Positions 1-8,886 are shown, counted from the stretch's first letter. The stretch: 64,000 nt of DNA from Alphaproteobacteria bacterium (GCA_016124655.1 WGNI01000009.1:1-64000), one strand, 5' to 3'. Notes: a model not told the origin generated them from the sequence alone. Translations and numbers: made by a program.

Positions 1-135
1 AACGAACGCGCCGCTGAACTGCCTGCCTGGCTCCACAGATACAACTGGCATCGTCCTCATGGCGGCATAAAATCGGCCACACCCATCAGTCGACTCGCGC
101 CCGGCGGGGACAACCTATTGACGCTCCACAGCTAG
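1..135 (+). CDS. IS481-type transposase, C-terminal end (cut by window edge)
   Basis: Only the last 44 codons are inside the window, read in frame 1 to the TAG at 133-135. The peptide holds the motif RYNWHRPHGGI, followed by PISRL and a short hydrophobic tail. This is the usual C-terminus of IS481-family DDE transposases, just after the catalytic core. Whether the gene is intact upstream cannot be seen. Its stop codon is the first three bases of a long hairpin repeat (133-184), so the true IS end is not obvious; no terminal inverted repeat of the element was recognised. The family call is good; activity is unknown. Confidence 0.75.
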   Translation, partial: NERAAELPAWLHRYNWHRPHGGIKSATPISRLAPGGDNLLTLHS

Positions 136-184
136 AGCCTGATCGTTTGAGATTGAATCAATTTCAAACGTGAATCAGGCTCTA
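133..184. repeat. TAGAGC-type hairpin repeat, copy 1
   Basis: Near-perfect inverted repeat. TAGAGCCTGAT at the left pairs with AATCAGGCTCTA at the right. Inside it GTTTGA pairs with TCAAAC and ATTGA with TCAAT. The first three bases (TAG) are the stop codon of the transposase fragment. It belongs to the same group as the hairpins at 196-247, 29536-29598 and 29611-29672. Confidence 0.8.
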
Positions 185-195
185 AACTCAACACT

Positions 196-247
196 TGGAG
201 CGTGATAGCCGCCAAAACCGGTATCCACTTTTGGCTATTACGCTCTA
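196..247. repeat. TAGAGC-type hairpin repeat, copy 2
   Basis: Inverted repeat in which GAGCGTGATAGCC on the left pairs with GGCTATTACGCTC on the right, with CCAAAA/TTTTGG inside. The right end, CTA at 245-247, is the TAG stop codon of the minus-strand small membrane protein. The loop region, read on the minus strand, is CCAAAAGTGGATACCGGTTTTGG-like, the same core as the hairpin at 28751-28797. Confidence 0.75.
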
Positions 248-436
248 GTGTCCCGCCGCCTCTGAATGCGCGGCGTCTCCGCTGTGCTCCGGCGGCGCGG
301 CGGTGTCCGTCAGACGCTCGCCCACGCCCATCGCCGTCAGCCCGCCCACGACAGCAAGGGCTGCGATCACGCCCGCGCCGACCGCGATCCCGGCCTGCCG
401 CGCGCGCTTCTTCTTCTTGCGTTTTTCATCGCTCAT
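245..436 (-). CDS. Small single-pass membrane protein, function unknown
   Basis: 63 residues. The N-terminus is very basic (SDEKRKKKKRARQ), then comes one hydrophobic segment at about residues 16-38 rich in Ala, Val and Gly, then a short hydrophilic tail rich in His, Glu and Ala. This predicts an N-in inner-membrane protein with a small periplasmic tail. No family was recognised. It lies just downstream of the TonB receptor gene on the same strand, behind a terminator. Its TAG stop lies in hairpin repeat copy 2. The charge pattern supports a real gene. Confidence 0.6.
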   Translation of the reverse strand: MSDEKRKKKKRARQAGIAVGAGVIAALAVVGGLTAMGVGERLTDTAAPPEHSGDAAHSEAAGH

Positions 437-493
437 GAGCCGCGCTTGTGGCCGAGCTTAGCTGGGCGCGCAAGAGCGCAAACCACCGCATGC

Positions 494-520
494 GAAAAGG
501 GCCGGCGTCGCCGCCGGCCC
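494..520 (-). terminator. Rho-independent terminator of the TonB receptor gene
   Basis: GGGCCGGCG at 499-507 pairs with CGCCGGCCC at 512-520 across a 4-base loop. On the minus strand the stem is followed by TTTT. It lies 27 bases past the receptor stop codon. Confidence 0.7.
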
Positions 521-546
521 TCAACCCGAGACGAGGTGAGCCCGTC

Positions 547-2946
547 TCAGAAGTTCTTGCGGAACGACACGCCGTACATGCGCGGCGGGTTCGGGAACTC
601 CGAGAGCGAACCGGATTGGAACACCGTGTCGAACGCGATCGTCTGGGAATATTGATCGAACAGATTGTTGCCCCAGACTGAAAACTCCCAGCCGTTCTCT
701 TCGTCGGTGAAGAGCCCGATCCGTCCGTTCACCAGCGTGAACGCGTCCTGCGTCTTGGCGTCGGCGAGATCGGAGCCGGTATTGTAGTGCGAGCGATAGC
801 TGGCGCTGATGTCGAAGAAGCCCATGACATTGGAATGCACGGCGTGCTCGTAGTGGAGGCCCGCCGACACGCTCCATTTCGGCGCGTTCGTCAGCGTCCG
901 GCCGGCGAGCGGACGATCCTGCAGGTCCGGCCGCAAGCCCGCCGCATCCGCGGGATCGACGCGCAGATCGGGATCGTTGCCGTACTTCGCCACCGTCTGA
1001 GCAATGCCGAACGTGACATCAAGATCCTCGCCCGCGCGCCACGCGCCTTCGATTTCAAAGCCCTCGCTCTCCACCGAACCCGGATTGGAGATCGTGAAGC
1101 CCAGGCCGTTGAACGTGTTGAGCTGGAAGTCTTCGTAGTCGGTCTGGAACAGCGTGACGTTCAAGGTCAGCGTGCCGTCAAACCACTGGCTGCGCACGCC
1201 GAGTTCATACGAATCCGAGAATTCCGGATCGAACGTCGCGATGTCGTTGACTTGCGCCTGCGTGCCGACAACGAGGCCGGTCGCCGGATTGATGCCAAGC
1301 GCCGCCGGCGCGTCGCGGTCGAGATTGATGCCGCCGGCCTTATAGCCGCGACTGTACGACAGATAGACGAGAATATCGTCGGTGAGGTCGTAATTGAGAC
1401 CCACCGTGCCTGTGGTTTCCTCTTCCTCGATGGTCGATTGATAGGTCGGCCGCGGGCACAACAGCCGCAACGTAGCCGGCAGTCCGGCTGGCGCCGCCGC
1501 GCCCTGTCCGTCGAACGGACCGCCGCCGCACGATGGGCTGTTGGTGACATAGCGGCTCATGCCGCCGTCTTTTTCCTCGTGATTGAACCGTATGCCGATC
1601 ACGCCGCCGAGCCGGTCGGTGAAATCGATCTGGTTGTGCGTGAACACCGACCAGCTGGTGCCGTCCTGCACGAAGTCCGCGGCCACCGCGCCGCCATTGA
1701 CGGGGTAGAGCGGCGCGAGGCTGGGCAGGCCGAGCGCTGCGATATAGGCGCCGAGCTGCGCGCCGTAGGGCGTCTGGTTGGTCTGATCGACCGTTTCTTC
1801 CGCGTAATAGGCGCCGACGAGCCAGTCCACCGCGCCCCAGGCGCCGTTCAGCGTCGCTTCCACGGACGTCAGCTTCTGCTCGTTGGCGATGCGCTGATAG
1901 AGAATGTCAGCCGCGCCGAAATCGGCGTCGACATCGTTCTGCGATTCAAACTCGCGATGCGCGATGATGTTCTTGAACGTGATGTCGCCCGGCAGATCGA
2001 TTTCCAGATGGCTGGAATAGCCGATGTCTTCCGTCTGCTCGATGAACGGCCGGCTGGGCGTATTGATCGATTGATAGAGCTCTGGGCTGGCGGGGATCAC
2101 GGCGCCGGGCACGAGGCTGTTTTGCACGACAGTCGCCAAGCCGACGATATTGTACACCGCCTGGCAGCAATCCTCGTCCTTTTTGGAATAATCGATCGTG
2201 CCGCGCCAGGAGATCGAATCCGTCGGCGCCCACAACAGCATGCCGCGCACCAATTGCCGGTCGCGATTGAACGAATCCCGGCCCGACAGCACGTCGTCGA
2301 CAAATCCCTCGCGCTCCTGCCACGTGCCGGCGACGCGCGCCGCCAGTGTGTCGCCGAGCGGAATGTTGAGCATGCCTTCGAACTCGCGGTTCTCGAAATT
2401 GCCGAGCCCGACGCGAACGGAGCCGTCGAACTCGCCCAGCCGCGGCAGATTGGGCACCACCACCAGCGCGCCGGCGGAGGTGTTCTTGCCGAACAGCGTG
2501 CCTTGCGGTCCGCGCAGCACTTCAATGCGCTGCAGGTCGAACAGATTGTTCAGCGCCAGACCCGCGCGCTGGCGATAGACGCCGTCGATGAACACGCCGA
2601 CCGCGCCTTCAAGGCCCGCATTGTTGCCCGTCGTGCCGACGCCGCGGATGCGGATGGTCGAGCCGCCGGTTTCAGAATTGGAGGAGGAGATCACCAGCGT
2701 CGGCGCCACGCGCTGCAGGTCTTGTGTCGAGACGACGTTTTGCTGCTCCAGCGTCTCCGCGCCGACGGCCGTCACGGCCACGGGGGTATCCTGGAGGGAC
2801 TGCTCGCGCCGCGTGGCGGTCACCACGATGGTGTCCTCGTCGCTCGACGCGCCGTTTTGCGCGTAGGCCGGAACCGCGATCGCGCCGAAGCCGAGAACGG
2901 CGGCCATCGTCATCGAGGACGCGCCGAAGCGCTTCAAATTGGTCAT
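547..2946 (-). CDS. TonB-dependent outer-membrane receptor
   Basis: 799 residues from the ATG at 2946, chosen because GGGAGG lies 7-8 bases upstream; a longer frame exists but has no such site. A signal peptide ends near residue 29 (VPAYAQ). A TonB-box-like segment DTIVVTATR follows at about residues 38-46, then the plug domain with the usual RIRGVG, VFIDGVY and IEVLRGPQGTLFGKN motifs. The rest is a beta-barrel ending in phenylalanine. Such receptors import large or scarce nutrients using TonB and the proton motive force. The sequence does not reveal the substrate; no siderophore or B12 genes are adjacent, and no riboswitch was seen upstream. Confidence 0.93.
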   Translation of the reverse strand: MTNLKRFGASSMTMAAVLGFGAIAVPAYAQNGASSDEDTIVVTATRREQSLQDTPVAVTAVGAETLEQQNVVSTQDLQRVAPTLVISSSNSETGGSTIRIRGVGTTGNNAGLEGAVGVFIDGVYRQRAGLALNNLFDLQRIEVLRGPQGTLFGKNTSAGALVVVPNLPRLGEFDGSVRVGLGNFENREFEGMLNIPLGDTLAARVAGTWQEREGFVDDVLSGRDSFNRDRQLVRGMLLWAPTDSISWRGTIDYSKKDEDCCQAVYNIVGLATVVQNSLVPGAVIPASPELYQSINTPSRPFIEQTEDIGYSSHLEIDLPGDITFKNIIAHREFESQNDVDADFGAADILYQRIANEQKLTSVEATLNGAWGAVDWLVGAYYAEETVDQTNQTPYGAQLGAYIAALGLPSLAPLYPVNGGAVAADFVQDGTSWSVFTHNQIDFTDRLGGVIGIRFNHEEKDGGMSRYVTNSPSCGGGPFDGQGAAAPAGLPATLRLLCPRPTYQSTIEEEETTGTVGLNYDLTDDILVYLSYSRGYKAGGINLDRDAPAALGINPATGLVVGTQAQVNDIATFDPEFSDSYELGVRSQWFDGTLTLNVTLFQTDYEDFQLNTFNGLGFTISNPGSVESEGFEIEGAWRAGEDLDVTFGIAQTVAKYGNDPDLRVDPADAAGLRPDLQDRPLAGRTLTNAPKWSVSAGLHYEHAVHSNVMGFFDISASYRSHYNTGSDLADAKTQDAFTLVNGRIGLFTDEENGWEFSVWGNNLFDQYSQTIAFDTVFQSGSLSEFPNPPRMYGVSFRKNF

Positions 2947-3081
2947 AAACATTCCTCCCAGCGAGCAAATGCTCTGGCGCTCTTGCAGGCGCCGCAGCGA
3001 GAGCATGACATGATTTACCGGGAAATGAAGGTCCTGTGTGAAATCGGCGTCACCTGTGGCGCCGCCGCGACGCTTCCGCCT

Positions 3082-3348
3082 TTATCCGCCGCTCAAGGCC
3101 CCAAAAAGGTAAATTTCATCGCCCGGCGACACGCCTGCGCGAATGTCTCGCGCGAGAACATTGTTAACGAACACGCGCATGTGCGGGCGCACGCGGCCCT
3201 GTTCGTCAATCACTCTGAATCGCAATCCCGGATGCCGTTCGTCGACAGCCCGCAACGCTGCGTCGATGGTCGTGGCCTCCACGCGCACGCGCTCGGCCCC
3301 GTCCGTGTAGGAGCGCAATTGTTGCGGAATGGCGACCGCGACCGTCAC
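3082..3348 (-). CDS. MoaD/ThiS-family (ubiquitin-like) protein
   Basis: 88 residues starting at a GTG that overlaps the stop of the upstream BNR gene (GTGA). It has the beta-grasp pattern of MoaD/ThiS proteins: an early VAIPQQLRSY strand, a DAALRAV helix, RVFVNN and PGDEIYLFGALSGG. It ends in the di-glycine that these sulfur carriers need for adenylation and thiocarboxylation. Molybdopterin or thiamin genes are absent here. The tight coupling to a BNR-repeat protein suggests the two work together, but the target is unknown. It is probably a sulfur carrier or ubiquitin-like modifier rather than the housekeeping MoaD. Confidence 0.8.
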   Translation of the reverse strand: MTVAVAIPQQLRSYTDGAERVRVEATTIDAALRAVDERHPGLRFRVIDEQGRVRPHMRVFVNNVLARDIRAGVSPGDEIYLFGALSGG

Positions 3349-4463
3349 AGCGGCGCGGCCACGACCGAATAGATTTCCGGCAAGTGCGCGCCGATGCGCC
3401 GCCAATGGCCGCCCTCGTCGTCGCTCATCCAGACCTCGCCGTTGGTCGCGCCGAGATAGAGCCCGACCGGCGTTTGCGCGTCGGCGCAGAACGCCTGGCG
3501 CTTGACCGTGAACCACGCCTGTTCGGCGGGAAAGCCCTGATCCTGCCGCGACCAGCTTTGGCCTGCGTCCTGCGTGCGATAAACCGCCGGCTTGCCGCCC
3601 GGCGAGGTCCGCGGCCACACGTCCGAGCCGTCCATGGGAAACACCCAGGCGGTATCGGCGTCGCGCGGATGCGCAAGGATCGTAAAGCCGATATCGCCGA
3701 TCTCTTCCGGCATCGCCTTGCCGATCCGCGTCCATGCGTCGGACGGCCGGTCGACCCGATAGATGCCGCAATGATTCTGTTGGTAGAGCCGGTCCGGATT
3801 GGTTGCGCACAGCGCCAAATAATGCGCGTCCTGCCCATATTCCGGATACGGATCGGGGAAGAAGTTCGCCTCCACGTTCTTGTTCAGCGGCGCCCAGGAG
3901 CGCCCATAGTCCAACGTCTCGAACACGCCGCCGGTGGAGGTGGCGATGTACATGTGATCCTTGTCGCGCGGATCGATGACGATCTGATTGAGGAGCGCCC
4001 CGTCCGGCGTGCCGCCATCCTCCGGGCACCAATCCCAGTATTTCGGATGCGCGTTGAAGCCTTCCACGCTTTCCCATGTCACGCCGCCGTCGGCGCTGCG
4101 GAACAGGCCCGGCGGCGAAGCGCCGGCCCACCACACGCCCGGCTCGCTGGCGTGGCCCGGCTCGACCCAGAAACTGTGGCTGACAGCGCGCGCGTTCGCC
4201 GCGTCCGACGGCGGAAACGCCGGCGGCGTTGCTGCTTCCGTCCAGGTTTCGCCGCCGTCATGGGAGCGGAAAATCGTTGGGCCCAGATGCCCGGTCTTGG
4301 CCGCCATCATCAGCGTGCGCCCGTCGCGCGGGTCCTGCACGATATGATTGATGATGTGGCCCAGAAAGATCGGGCCCTGCACTCGCCAGGCCTTTCGGTC
4401 GTCGCTGCGATAGATCCAGGCGCCTTTGCGCGTGCCGATCAGGAGCTGCGTCGCCTGGGACAT
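3345..4463 (-). CDS. BNR/Asp-box repeat protein (sialidase/VPS10-like beta-propeller)
   Basis: 372 residues, no signal peptide. At least four Asp-box motifs (S-x-D-x-G-x-T-W type) are visible: SHDGGETW, SADGGVTW, TLDYGRSW and TQDAGQSW, plus a weaker DDEGGHW near the end. They are spaced as in a multi-bladed beta-propeller. Such proteins are often labelled exo-alpha-sialidase, but no sialidase catalytic Arg triad was identified, so enzymatic function should not be assumed. It is translationally coupled to the MoaD-like gene by a 4-base overlap. Confidence 0.85.
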   Translation of the reverse strand: MSQATQLLIGTRKGAWIYRSDDRKAWRVQGPIFLGHIINHIVQDPRDGRTLMMAAKTGHLGPTIFRSHDGGETWTEAATPPAFPPSDAANARAVSHSFWVEPGHASEPGVWWAGASPPGLFRSADGGVTWESVEGFNAHPKYWDWCPEDGGTPDGALLNQIVIDPRDKDHMYIATSTGGVFETLDYGRSWAPLNKNVEANFFPDPYPEYGQDAHYLALCATNPDRLYQQNHCGIYRVDRPSDAWTRIGKAMPEEIGDIGFTILAHPRDADTAWVFPMDGSDVWPRTSPGGKPAVYRTQDAGQSWSRQDQGFPAEQAWFTVKRQAFCADAQTPVGLYLGATNGEVWMSDDEGGHWRRIGAHLPEIYSVVAAPL

Positions 4464-4478
4464 GGCAGGCCTCGCCGT

Positions 4479-5564
4479 TTACGCGGGCATCCCCGCTTTG
4501 CGCGCATAATGATACGCCGTGTGCGCCAGCGGCAACACCCGTTCGGCGTTGGCTTCCGCCATCGCGCTGGCGGCGGTTCCGTCGCGCACGCGCCCGACAA
4601 TGCCTTGCAAAATGCCTGCGAGGCGGAAGCTGTTATAGGCGAAATACCAGTCCAGATGGGGGATGCCGTCGCGCCCCGTTTCCGCGCAATAAAGCGCCAC
4701 GTACTCGTCCATGGTCGGAATGCCGAGCGCGGGCAGATCGAGATTGGCCAGGCCCGAGCGCTGGTTGGAGACCATCACCCAGTTCATCAGATGATAGGTG
4801 AAATCGCCCAAAGGATCGCCGAGCGTGGAGAGCTCCCAATCCAGCACCGCCAGCACGCGCGGCTCGGTGGGATGCAGGATCATGTTGTCGAGGCGATAAT
4901 CGCCGTGCACGATCGAGGTCGTTTCTCCCGGCGGGATGGTTTCGGGAAGCCACGCGATCAGCTTCTCCATCTCCGGAATGTGCACGGTTTCGGAAAGCTT
5001 ATATTGTTTCGTCCAGCGTGAAATTTGCCGGGCGAAGTAGGAACCCGCCTTGCCGAAATCCTCCAGCCCCACTTTCACGTAATCGGTGGTGTGCAGCTTC
5101 GCCAGCGTCTTGCACTTGGCTTCATAGATCGTGCGCCGATCCTGCGGGCTGCAGTCCGGCAGCGCGCCGTCCCACAGGATGCGGCCCTCCACATTGTCCA
5201 TCACGTAAAAGATCGTGCCGATCACGCTCTCGTCCATGCAAAGCCCATAGGGCCGCGCTACCGGGAAACCCGTGGGATAAAGCGCGGAGATGACGCGGAA
5301 TTCGCGGTCCACCGCGTGCGCGGAGGGCAGCAGCTTCCCCGGCGGCTTGCGGCGCAGCACATATTTCTGGCCGGGCGTAACAAGCTGGTAGGTCGGGTTG
5401 GATTGCCCGCCCTTGAACTGGCGCACCTCCAGCGGACCGGAAAATCCTTCGACATTGGCCTCCAGCCACGTCTTGAGGTTGGCCTCGTCGATGCGGTGGC
5501 GCTCCTCCACCGCCTTGGTGCCCGAAAACGCCTCCTGGGCGTTGATCTCTTCGGCTTCGGCCAT
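4479..5564 (-). CDS. Phosphotransferase-family protein (APH/ACAD10-like)
   Basis: 361 residues of the aminoglycoside phosphotransferase/choline kinase fold. A glycine-rich loop GGQSNPTYQL is followed by a YVLRRKPPG strand. The catalytic motif HGDYRLDN is at residues 220-227 (Asp222, Asn227), and the metal-binding Asp242 lies in LDWELSTLGDP. The profile matches the kinase domain linked to acyl-CoA dehydrogenases (ACAD10/11), which phosphorylates 4-hydroxy fatty acyl groups. No acyl-CoA dehydrogenase lies beside it here. Cytoplasmic. The physiological substrate is inferred only from the subfamily. Confidence 0.87.
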   Translation of the reverse strand: MAEAEEINAQEAFSGTKAVEERHRIDEANLKTWLEANVEGFSGPLEVRQFKGGQSNPTYQLVTPGQKYVLRRKPPGKLLPSAHAVDREFRVISALYPTGFPVARPYGLCMDESVIGTIFYVMDNVEGRILWDGALPDCSPQDRRTIYEAKCKTLAKLHTTDYVKVGLEDFGKAGSYFARQISRWTKQYKLSETVHIPEMEKLIAWLPETIPPGETTSIVHGDYRLDNMILHPTEPRVLAVLDWELSTLGDPLGDFTYHLMNWVMVSNQRSGLANLDLPALGIPTMDEYVALYCAETGRDGIPHLDWYFAYNSFRLAGILQGIVGRVRDGTAASAMAEANAERVLPLAHTAYHYARKAGMPA

Positions 5565-5630
5565 GGCGCTTCTCCCTGGCCTTCTTGTTTGAGAGATCGT
5601 CGCGAGGAGGGCAAGCCTCGCGCGGCGTCA

Positions 5631-6908
5631 TCAGGAATTCAACGCCCGCCAGCCGATATCGCGCCGATAGAACCCGCCCGGCCAATCGATGCGCGCCGCC
5701 GCCTCATAGGCGAGGTCCACCGCCTCTTTCAGGCTCGCGCCGAGCGCGGTGACATTGAGCACCCGGCCGCCGGCGGCGCGCAATTGCCCATCCTCGTCGC
5801 GCCGCGTACCGGCCTGAAACACGGTCACGCCGTCCATGCCGTCGGCGGCGTTGGCGCCGCGAATGATCGAGCCCAGCAAAGGCTCATCGGGATAGCCGTG
5901 CGCGGCGAGCACAATGGTCGCAGCGCTTTCTGCGCGCCACGCCGGCGCGGTCGCGCGTGCAAGATCGCCCTGCGCCGCCGCCATGAGAAGCGGCGCCAGA
6001 TCGCTCTCCAGCCGCGGCATCAAGGTTTGGCATTCCGGATCGCCGAAGCGGACATTGTATTCGATCAGCTTCGGCCCTTCCGGCGTCACCATGAGACCCG
6101 CAAACAACACGCCTTTGAACGGCCGGCCCTCCGCCGCCATCCCGCGCACCGTGGGCAGAATGATCCGCTCCATCGTCGCGTCGCGCACCGCATCGGTGAA
6201 AATAGGCGCCGGAGAATACGCGCCCATGCCGCCGGTGTTGGGCCCCTTGTCGCCGTCAAACGCGCGCTTGTGATCCTGCGCCGCGGCGAGCGGCAGCGCG
6301 GTCTCGCCGTCGCACAGCGCAAAGAAGCTTGCTTCTTCGCCCGGCAGGAAATCCTCGATGACGATGCGCTGACCCGCCGTGCCGAATTTGCGCAGGAACA
6401 GAATTTCATCGACAGCGCGATCCGCTTCGCCGCGCGTCTGCGCGATGATCACGCCCTTGCCGCCGGCCAGCCCGTCGGCCTTCACCACGAACGGCGGTTC
6501 GCGCGTGCCGAGATAGGCTTTCGCGCGCACCGCGTCGTCGAACACTTTGAAATCCGCCGTCGGGATCGCGTGCCGCGCGCAGAAATCCTTCATGAAGGCT
6601 TTCGACGCCTCCAGCTCCGCCGCCGCCGCGCTTGGTCCGAACACTGGCGCGCCGATCTGCGCCAGCCGGTCCGCCAGCCCCAGCGCCAACGGCCCCTCGG
6701 GCCCGATCACCACCAGATCGACTTGCTCGCGCGCCGCCAGCGCGCACAGCTCTGCCGTTTGATCGGCCTTGATCGGAAACGTGCGCCCGAGCGCCGCCAG
6801 CCCGGGATTGCCGGGCGCGGAGAGAATGTCCGAAACCAGGGGGCTCTGCGCCAGCTTCCAGCCCAGCGCGTGCTCGCGCCCGCCCGAGCCGACGATCAAG
6901 ACTCGCAT
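5631..6908 (-). CDS. purD: Phosphoribosylamine-glycine ligase
   Basis: 425 residues, full length for PurD. It joins 5-phosphoribosylamine and glycine with ATP, the second step of purine synthesis. The N-terminal motif VLIVGSGGREHALGW, GPEGPLALGLADRL near residue 70, and the ATP-grasp segment KADGLAGGKG at residues 143-152 are all present. So are the late metal-site motifs (EYNVRFGDPECQ). The gene stands apart from purEK at 21.4-22.9 kb. It is divergent from the oxidase subunit IV-like gene, with about 115 bases between them. Confidence 0.97.
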   Translation of the reverse strand: MRVLIVGSGGREHALGWKLAQSPLVSDILSAPGNPGLAALGRTFPIKADQTAELCALAAREQVDLVVIGPEGPLALGLADRLAQIGAPVFGPSAAAAELEASKAFMKDFCARHAIPTADFKVFDDAVRAKAYLGTREPPFVVKADGLAGGKGVIIAQTRGEADRAVDEILFLRKFGTAGQRIVIEDFLPGEEASFFALCDGETALPLAAAQDHKRAFDGDKGPNTGGMGAYSPAPIFTDAVRDATMERIILPTVRGMAAEGRPFKGVLFAGLMVTPEGPKLIEYNVRFGDPECQTLMPRLESDLAPLLMAAAQGDLARATAPAWRAESAATIVLAAHGYPDEPLLGSIIRGANAADGMDGVTVFQAGTRRDEDGQLRAAGGRVLNVTALGASLKEAVDLAYEAAARIDWPGGFYRRDIGWRALNS

Positions 6909-7023
6909 GACCCATTGGCTTGATGCGACGCGCCGGAAGCGTCAAGCGCCGCGACCTCTGCGCCGCTTGCCCCGCTGCGGCGGCGCGGTTTAGACGGAGC
7001 GGACAATTTCCGGAGACCCCGCC

Positions 7024-7338
7024 ATGGCCGATGCGGCCCACGACGACTACCACCGCGGCGAAATGAACATTCACGACCAGCGCTCGACCTATCACGGCTT
7101 CATGCAGGCCACGCTCTGGGGCTCGGCGCTGACGGTGATGTATGTGGCGATGTTCACCGTCGCCTTCGCCATCGGCGGCGGCTGGCTTGCTGGCCTCGCC
7201 GCGCTGGCGGCGATCGGCGTCGGGATCGGCCTTCTGACCAAGATGGGGCCGACCTGGTGGGCGCTTCTGATCCTGCAAGTCGTTGTTTTGGGCTTGGGCG
7301 GTCTCATTATTCCGGCCATTGTCGGGCTCTTCGGATAA
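7024..7338 (+). CDS. aa3-type cytochrome c oxidase subunit IV-like protein
   Basis: 104 residues. The N-terminal part reads GEMNIHDQRSTYHGFM, followed by three hydrophobic segments. This resembles the bacterial aa3 oxidase subunit IV family, which in many alphaproteobacteria is encoded immediately upstream of pntAA, as here (13-base gap). It may be a small inner-membrane accessory protein of the oxidase, or simply a membrane partner of the transhydrogenase; the context favours co-expression with pnt genes. Confidence 0.8.
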   Translation: MADAAHDDYHRGEMNIHDQRSTYHGFMQATLWGSALTVMYVAMFTVAFAIGGGWLAGLAALAAIGVGIGLLTKMGPTWWALLILQVVVLGLGGLIIPAIVGLFG

Positions 7339-7351
7339 GAGCGGAGCGCGT

Positions 7352-8494
7352 ATGAAGATCGCCGTCCTGAAAGAAACCCAAGCGGGGGAGACCCGCGTCG
7401 CGGCGATGCCGGACTCGGTGAAGAAAATCACGGCCCTGGGCCATGAGATGGTCATCGCGTCGGGCGCGGGCGCGGCGTCCAGCACGCCCGACGCCCAGTT
7501 CGAAGCCGCCGGCGCCAAGATCGCAGCGGATAATGCCGCCGCCATTGCCGGCGCCGACCTCGTCTTCAAGGTGCGCCGGCCCACCGAAGCGGAGATTTCC
7601 GCCATTCGCCCCGGCGCGGGCCTCGCCGCGCTCCTGGAGCCTTATGCCGCCGAAGACCTCGTCAAGCGCTTCGCCGACGCCAAGGTCGCCGCGCTGGCGA
7701 TGGAATTGGTGCCGCGCATCTCCCGCGCGCAATCGATGGACGCGCTCTCTTCGCAGGCCAACCTCGCGGGCTATCGCGCCGTGATCGAAGCCGCGGAGCT
7801 GTATGGCCGCGCGTTTCCGATGATGATGACGGCCGCCGGCACGGTCGCTGCCGCGAAAACCTTCATCATGGGCGTCGGCGTCGCCGGCCTGCAGGCGATC
7901 GCCACCGCGCGCCGGCTGGGCGGCGTGGTCAGCGCCACCGACGTGCGCCCCGCCACGAAAGAGCAGGTCGCCTCGCTCGGCGCGAAATTTATCGCCGTGG
8001 AGGACGAAGAATTCAAACAGGCCGAGACTGCCGGCGGCTACGCCAAGCAGATGAGCGCGGAATATCAGGCCAAGCAGGCGGCGCTCATCGCCGAACACAT
8101 CGCCAAACAGGACATCGTCATCACCACCGCGCTGATCCCGGGCCGGCCCGCGCCGGTGCTGGTCACCGAAGCGATGGTGCAATCGATGAAGCCGGGCTCG
8201 GTGATCATCGATCTCGCTGTGGCGCAGGGCGGCAATTGTCCGCTCTCCAAGCCCGACCAATTGGTCGACGCCGGCGGCGTGAAGATCATGGGCTTCACCA
8301 ATCTGCCCGCGCGGTTGCCGACGGATTCCTCTTCGCTTTACGCCAAGAACCTGCTCGCGCTGCTGCCGCTCCTGACCGACAAGGACACCAAGGCCTTCGC
8401 GCCCGCTTGGGACGATGAAATCATCAAGGGCGCGATGCTGACCAAGGACGGCGCGGTGATCCATCCCAATTTCGCGCCCGCCGCAGCCGCGTGA
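7352..8494 (+). CDS. pntAA: Proton-translocating NAD(P) transhydrogenase subunit alpha 1
   Basis: 380 residues starting at MKIAVLKETQ; the longer frame upstream overlaps the previous gene and is not used. This is the soluble NAD(H)-binding domain I. It carries the signature AQSMDALSSQANLAGYRAV at residues 126-144 and the Rossmann glycine motif GVGVAGLQA at 174-182. It lacks the C-terminal membrane helices of the E. coli-type alpha subunit, which are encoded separately as pntAB at 10312, giving the three-gene arrangement known from Rhodospirillum. Unusually, about 1.8 kb with four other genes separates pntAA from pntAB. Confidence 0.96.
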   Translation: MKIAVLKETQAGETRVAAMPDSVKKITALGHEMVIASGAGAASSTPDAQFEAAGAKIAADNAAAIAGADLVFKVRRPTEAEISAIRPGAGLAALLEPYAAEDLVKRFADAKVAALAMELVPRISRAQSMDALSSQANLAGYRAVIEAAELYGRAFPMMMTAAGTVAAAKTFIMGVGVAGLQAIATARRLGGVVSATDVRPATKEQVASLGAKFIAVEDEEFKQAETAGGYAKQMSAEYQAKQAALIAEHIAKQDIVITTALIPGRPAPVLVTEAMVQSMKPGSVIIDLAVAQGGNCPLSKPDQLVDAGGVKIMGFTNLPARLPTDSSSLYAKNLLALLPLLTDKDTKAFAPAWDDEIIKGAMLTKDGAVIHPNFAPAAAA

Positions 8495-8502
8495 GGGGCG
8501 TT

Positions 8503-8886
8503 TCACTTTAGCGCGCTGATCATCACGCAATAGCCGTCGGGATCGCGCAGCGCGAACTCCATCGTCCCGGTCGCGGGATTGAGCGCCAGCTCGTCCTCCA
8601 GCGCATCGACAAGCGTTCTCGCGCGCGCCAGCGCCGCGTCGAAATCATCGACGCGGAAGAACAACAACAAGCCATTGCCCGGCGTCGCCAGAGCGGGACT
8701 TGTCAGCGTCGGATGCTCATGCGCGCCCCATGCGTGCAGGCTCAACAGAACCGTGCCGTCGTCATCCGCGATCTGCCCGAAATAATCGTGCGCCGGCGCC
8801 GTTGGGCTTTGCCCGAGCAGCGCCTGGTACCAGGCAAAGCTGCGCACAACGTCATCGACGCCGATAATCGTCCACAGGCGGTTCAA
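8503..8886 (-). CDS. VOC/glyoxalase-fold protein
   Basis: 127 residues with the vicinal-oxygen-chelate pattern: an early FAWYQALLGQ motif, a central LLLFFRVDDFDAALARA strand-helix, and the closing FALRDPDGYCVMI typical of glyoxalase/bleomycin-resistance proteins. The reaction cannot be assigned. It heads toward pntAA tail to tail, and with the two genes upstream forms a minus-strand block (9662 to 8503) inserted between pntAA and pntAB. Confidence 0.83.
   Translation of the reverse strand: MNRLWTIIGVDDVVRSFAWYQALLGQSPTAPAHDYFGQIADDDGTVLLSLHAWGAHEHPTLTSPALATPGNGLLLFFRVDDFDAALARARTLVDALEDELALNPATGTMEFALRDPDGYCVMISALK

Noticed and set aside
2947-3081. Possible riboswitch before the TonB receptor
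   Set aside because: Only about 135 bases between the MoaD-like stop and the receptor start, and no B12-box or other recognisable aptamer motif was seen.
787-3372. 861-residue plus-strand open frame
   Set aside because: Entirely antisense to the TonB receptor gene and the MoaD-like gene. Its sequence is rich in Arg, Ala and His without domains, as GC-rich shadow frames are.
5025-6923. 632-residue plus-strand open frame
   Set aside because: Antisense to purD and the phosphotransferase gene.
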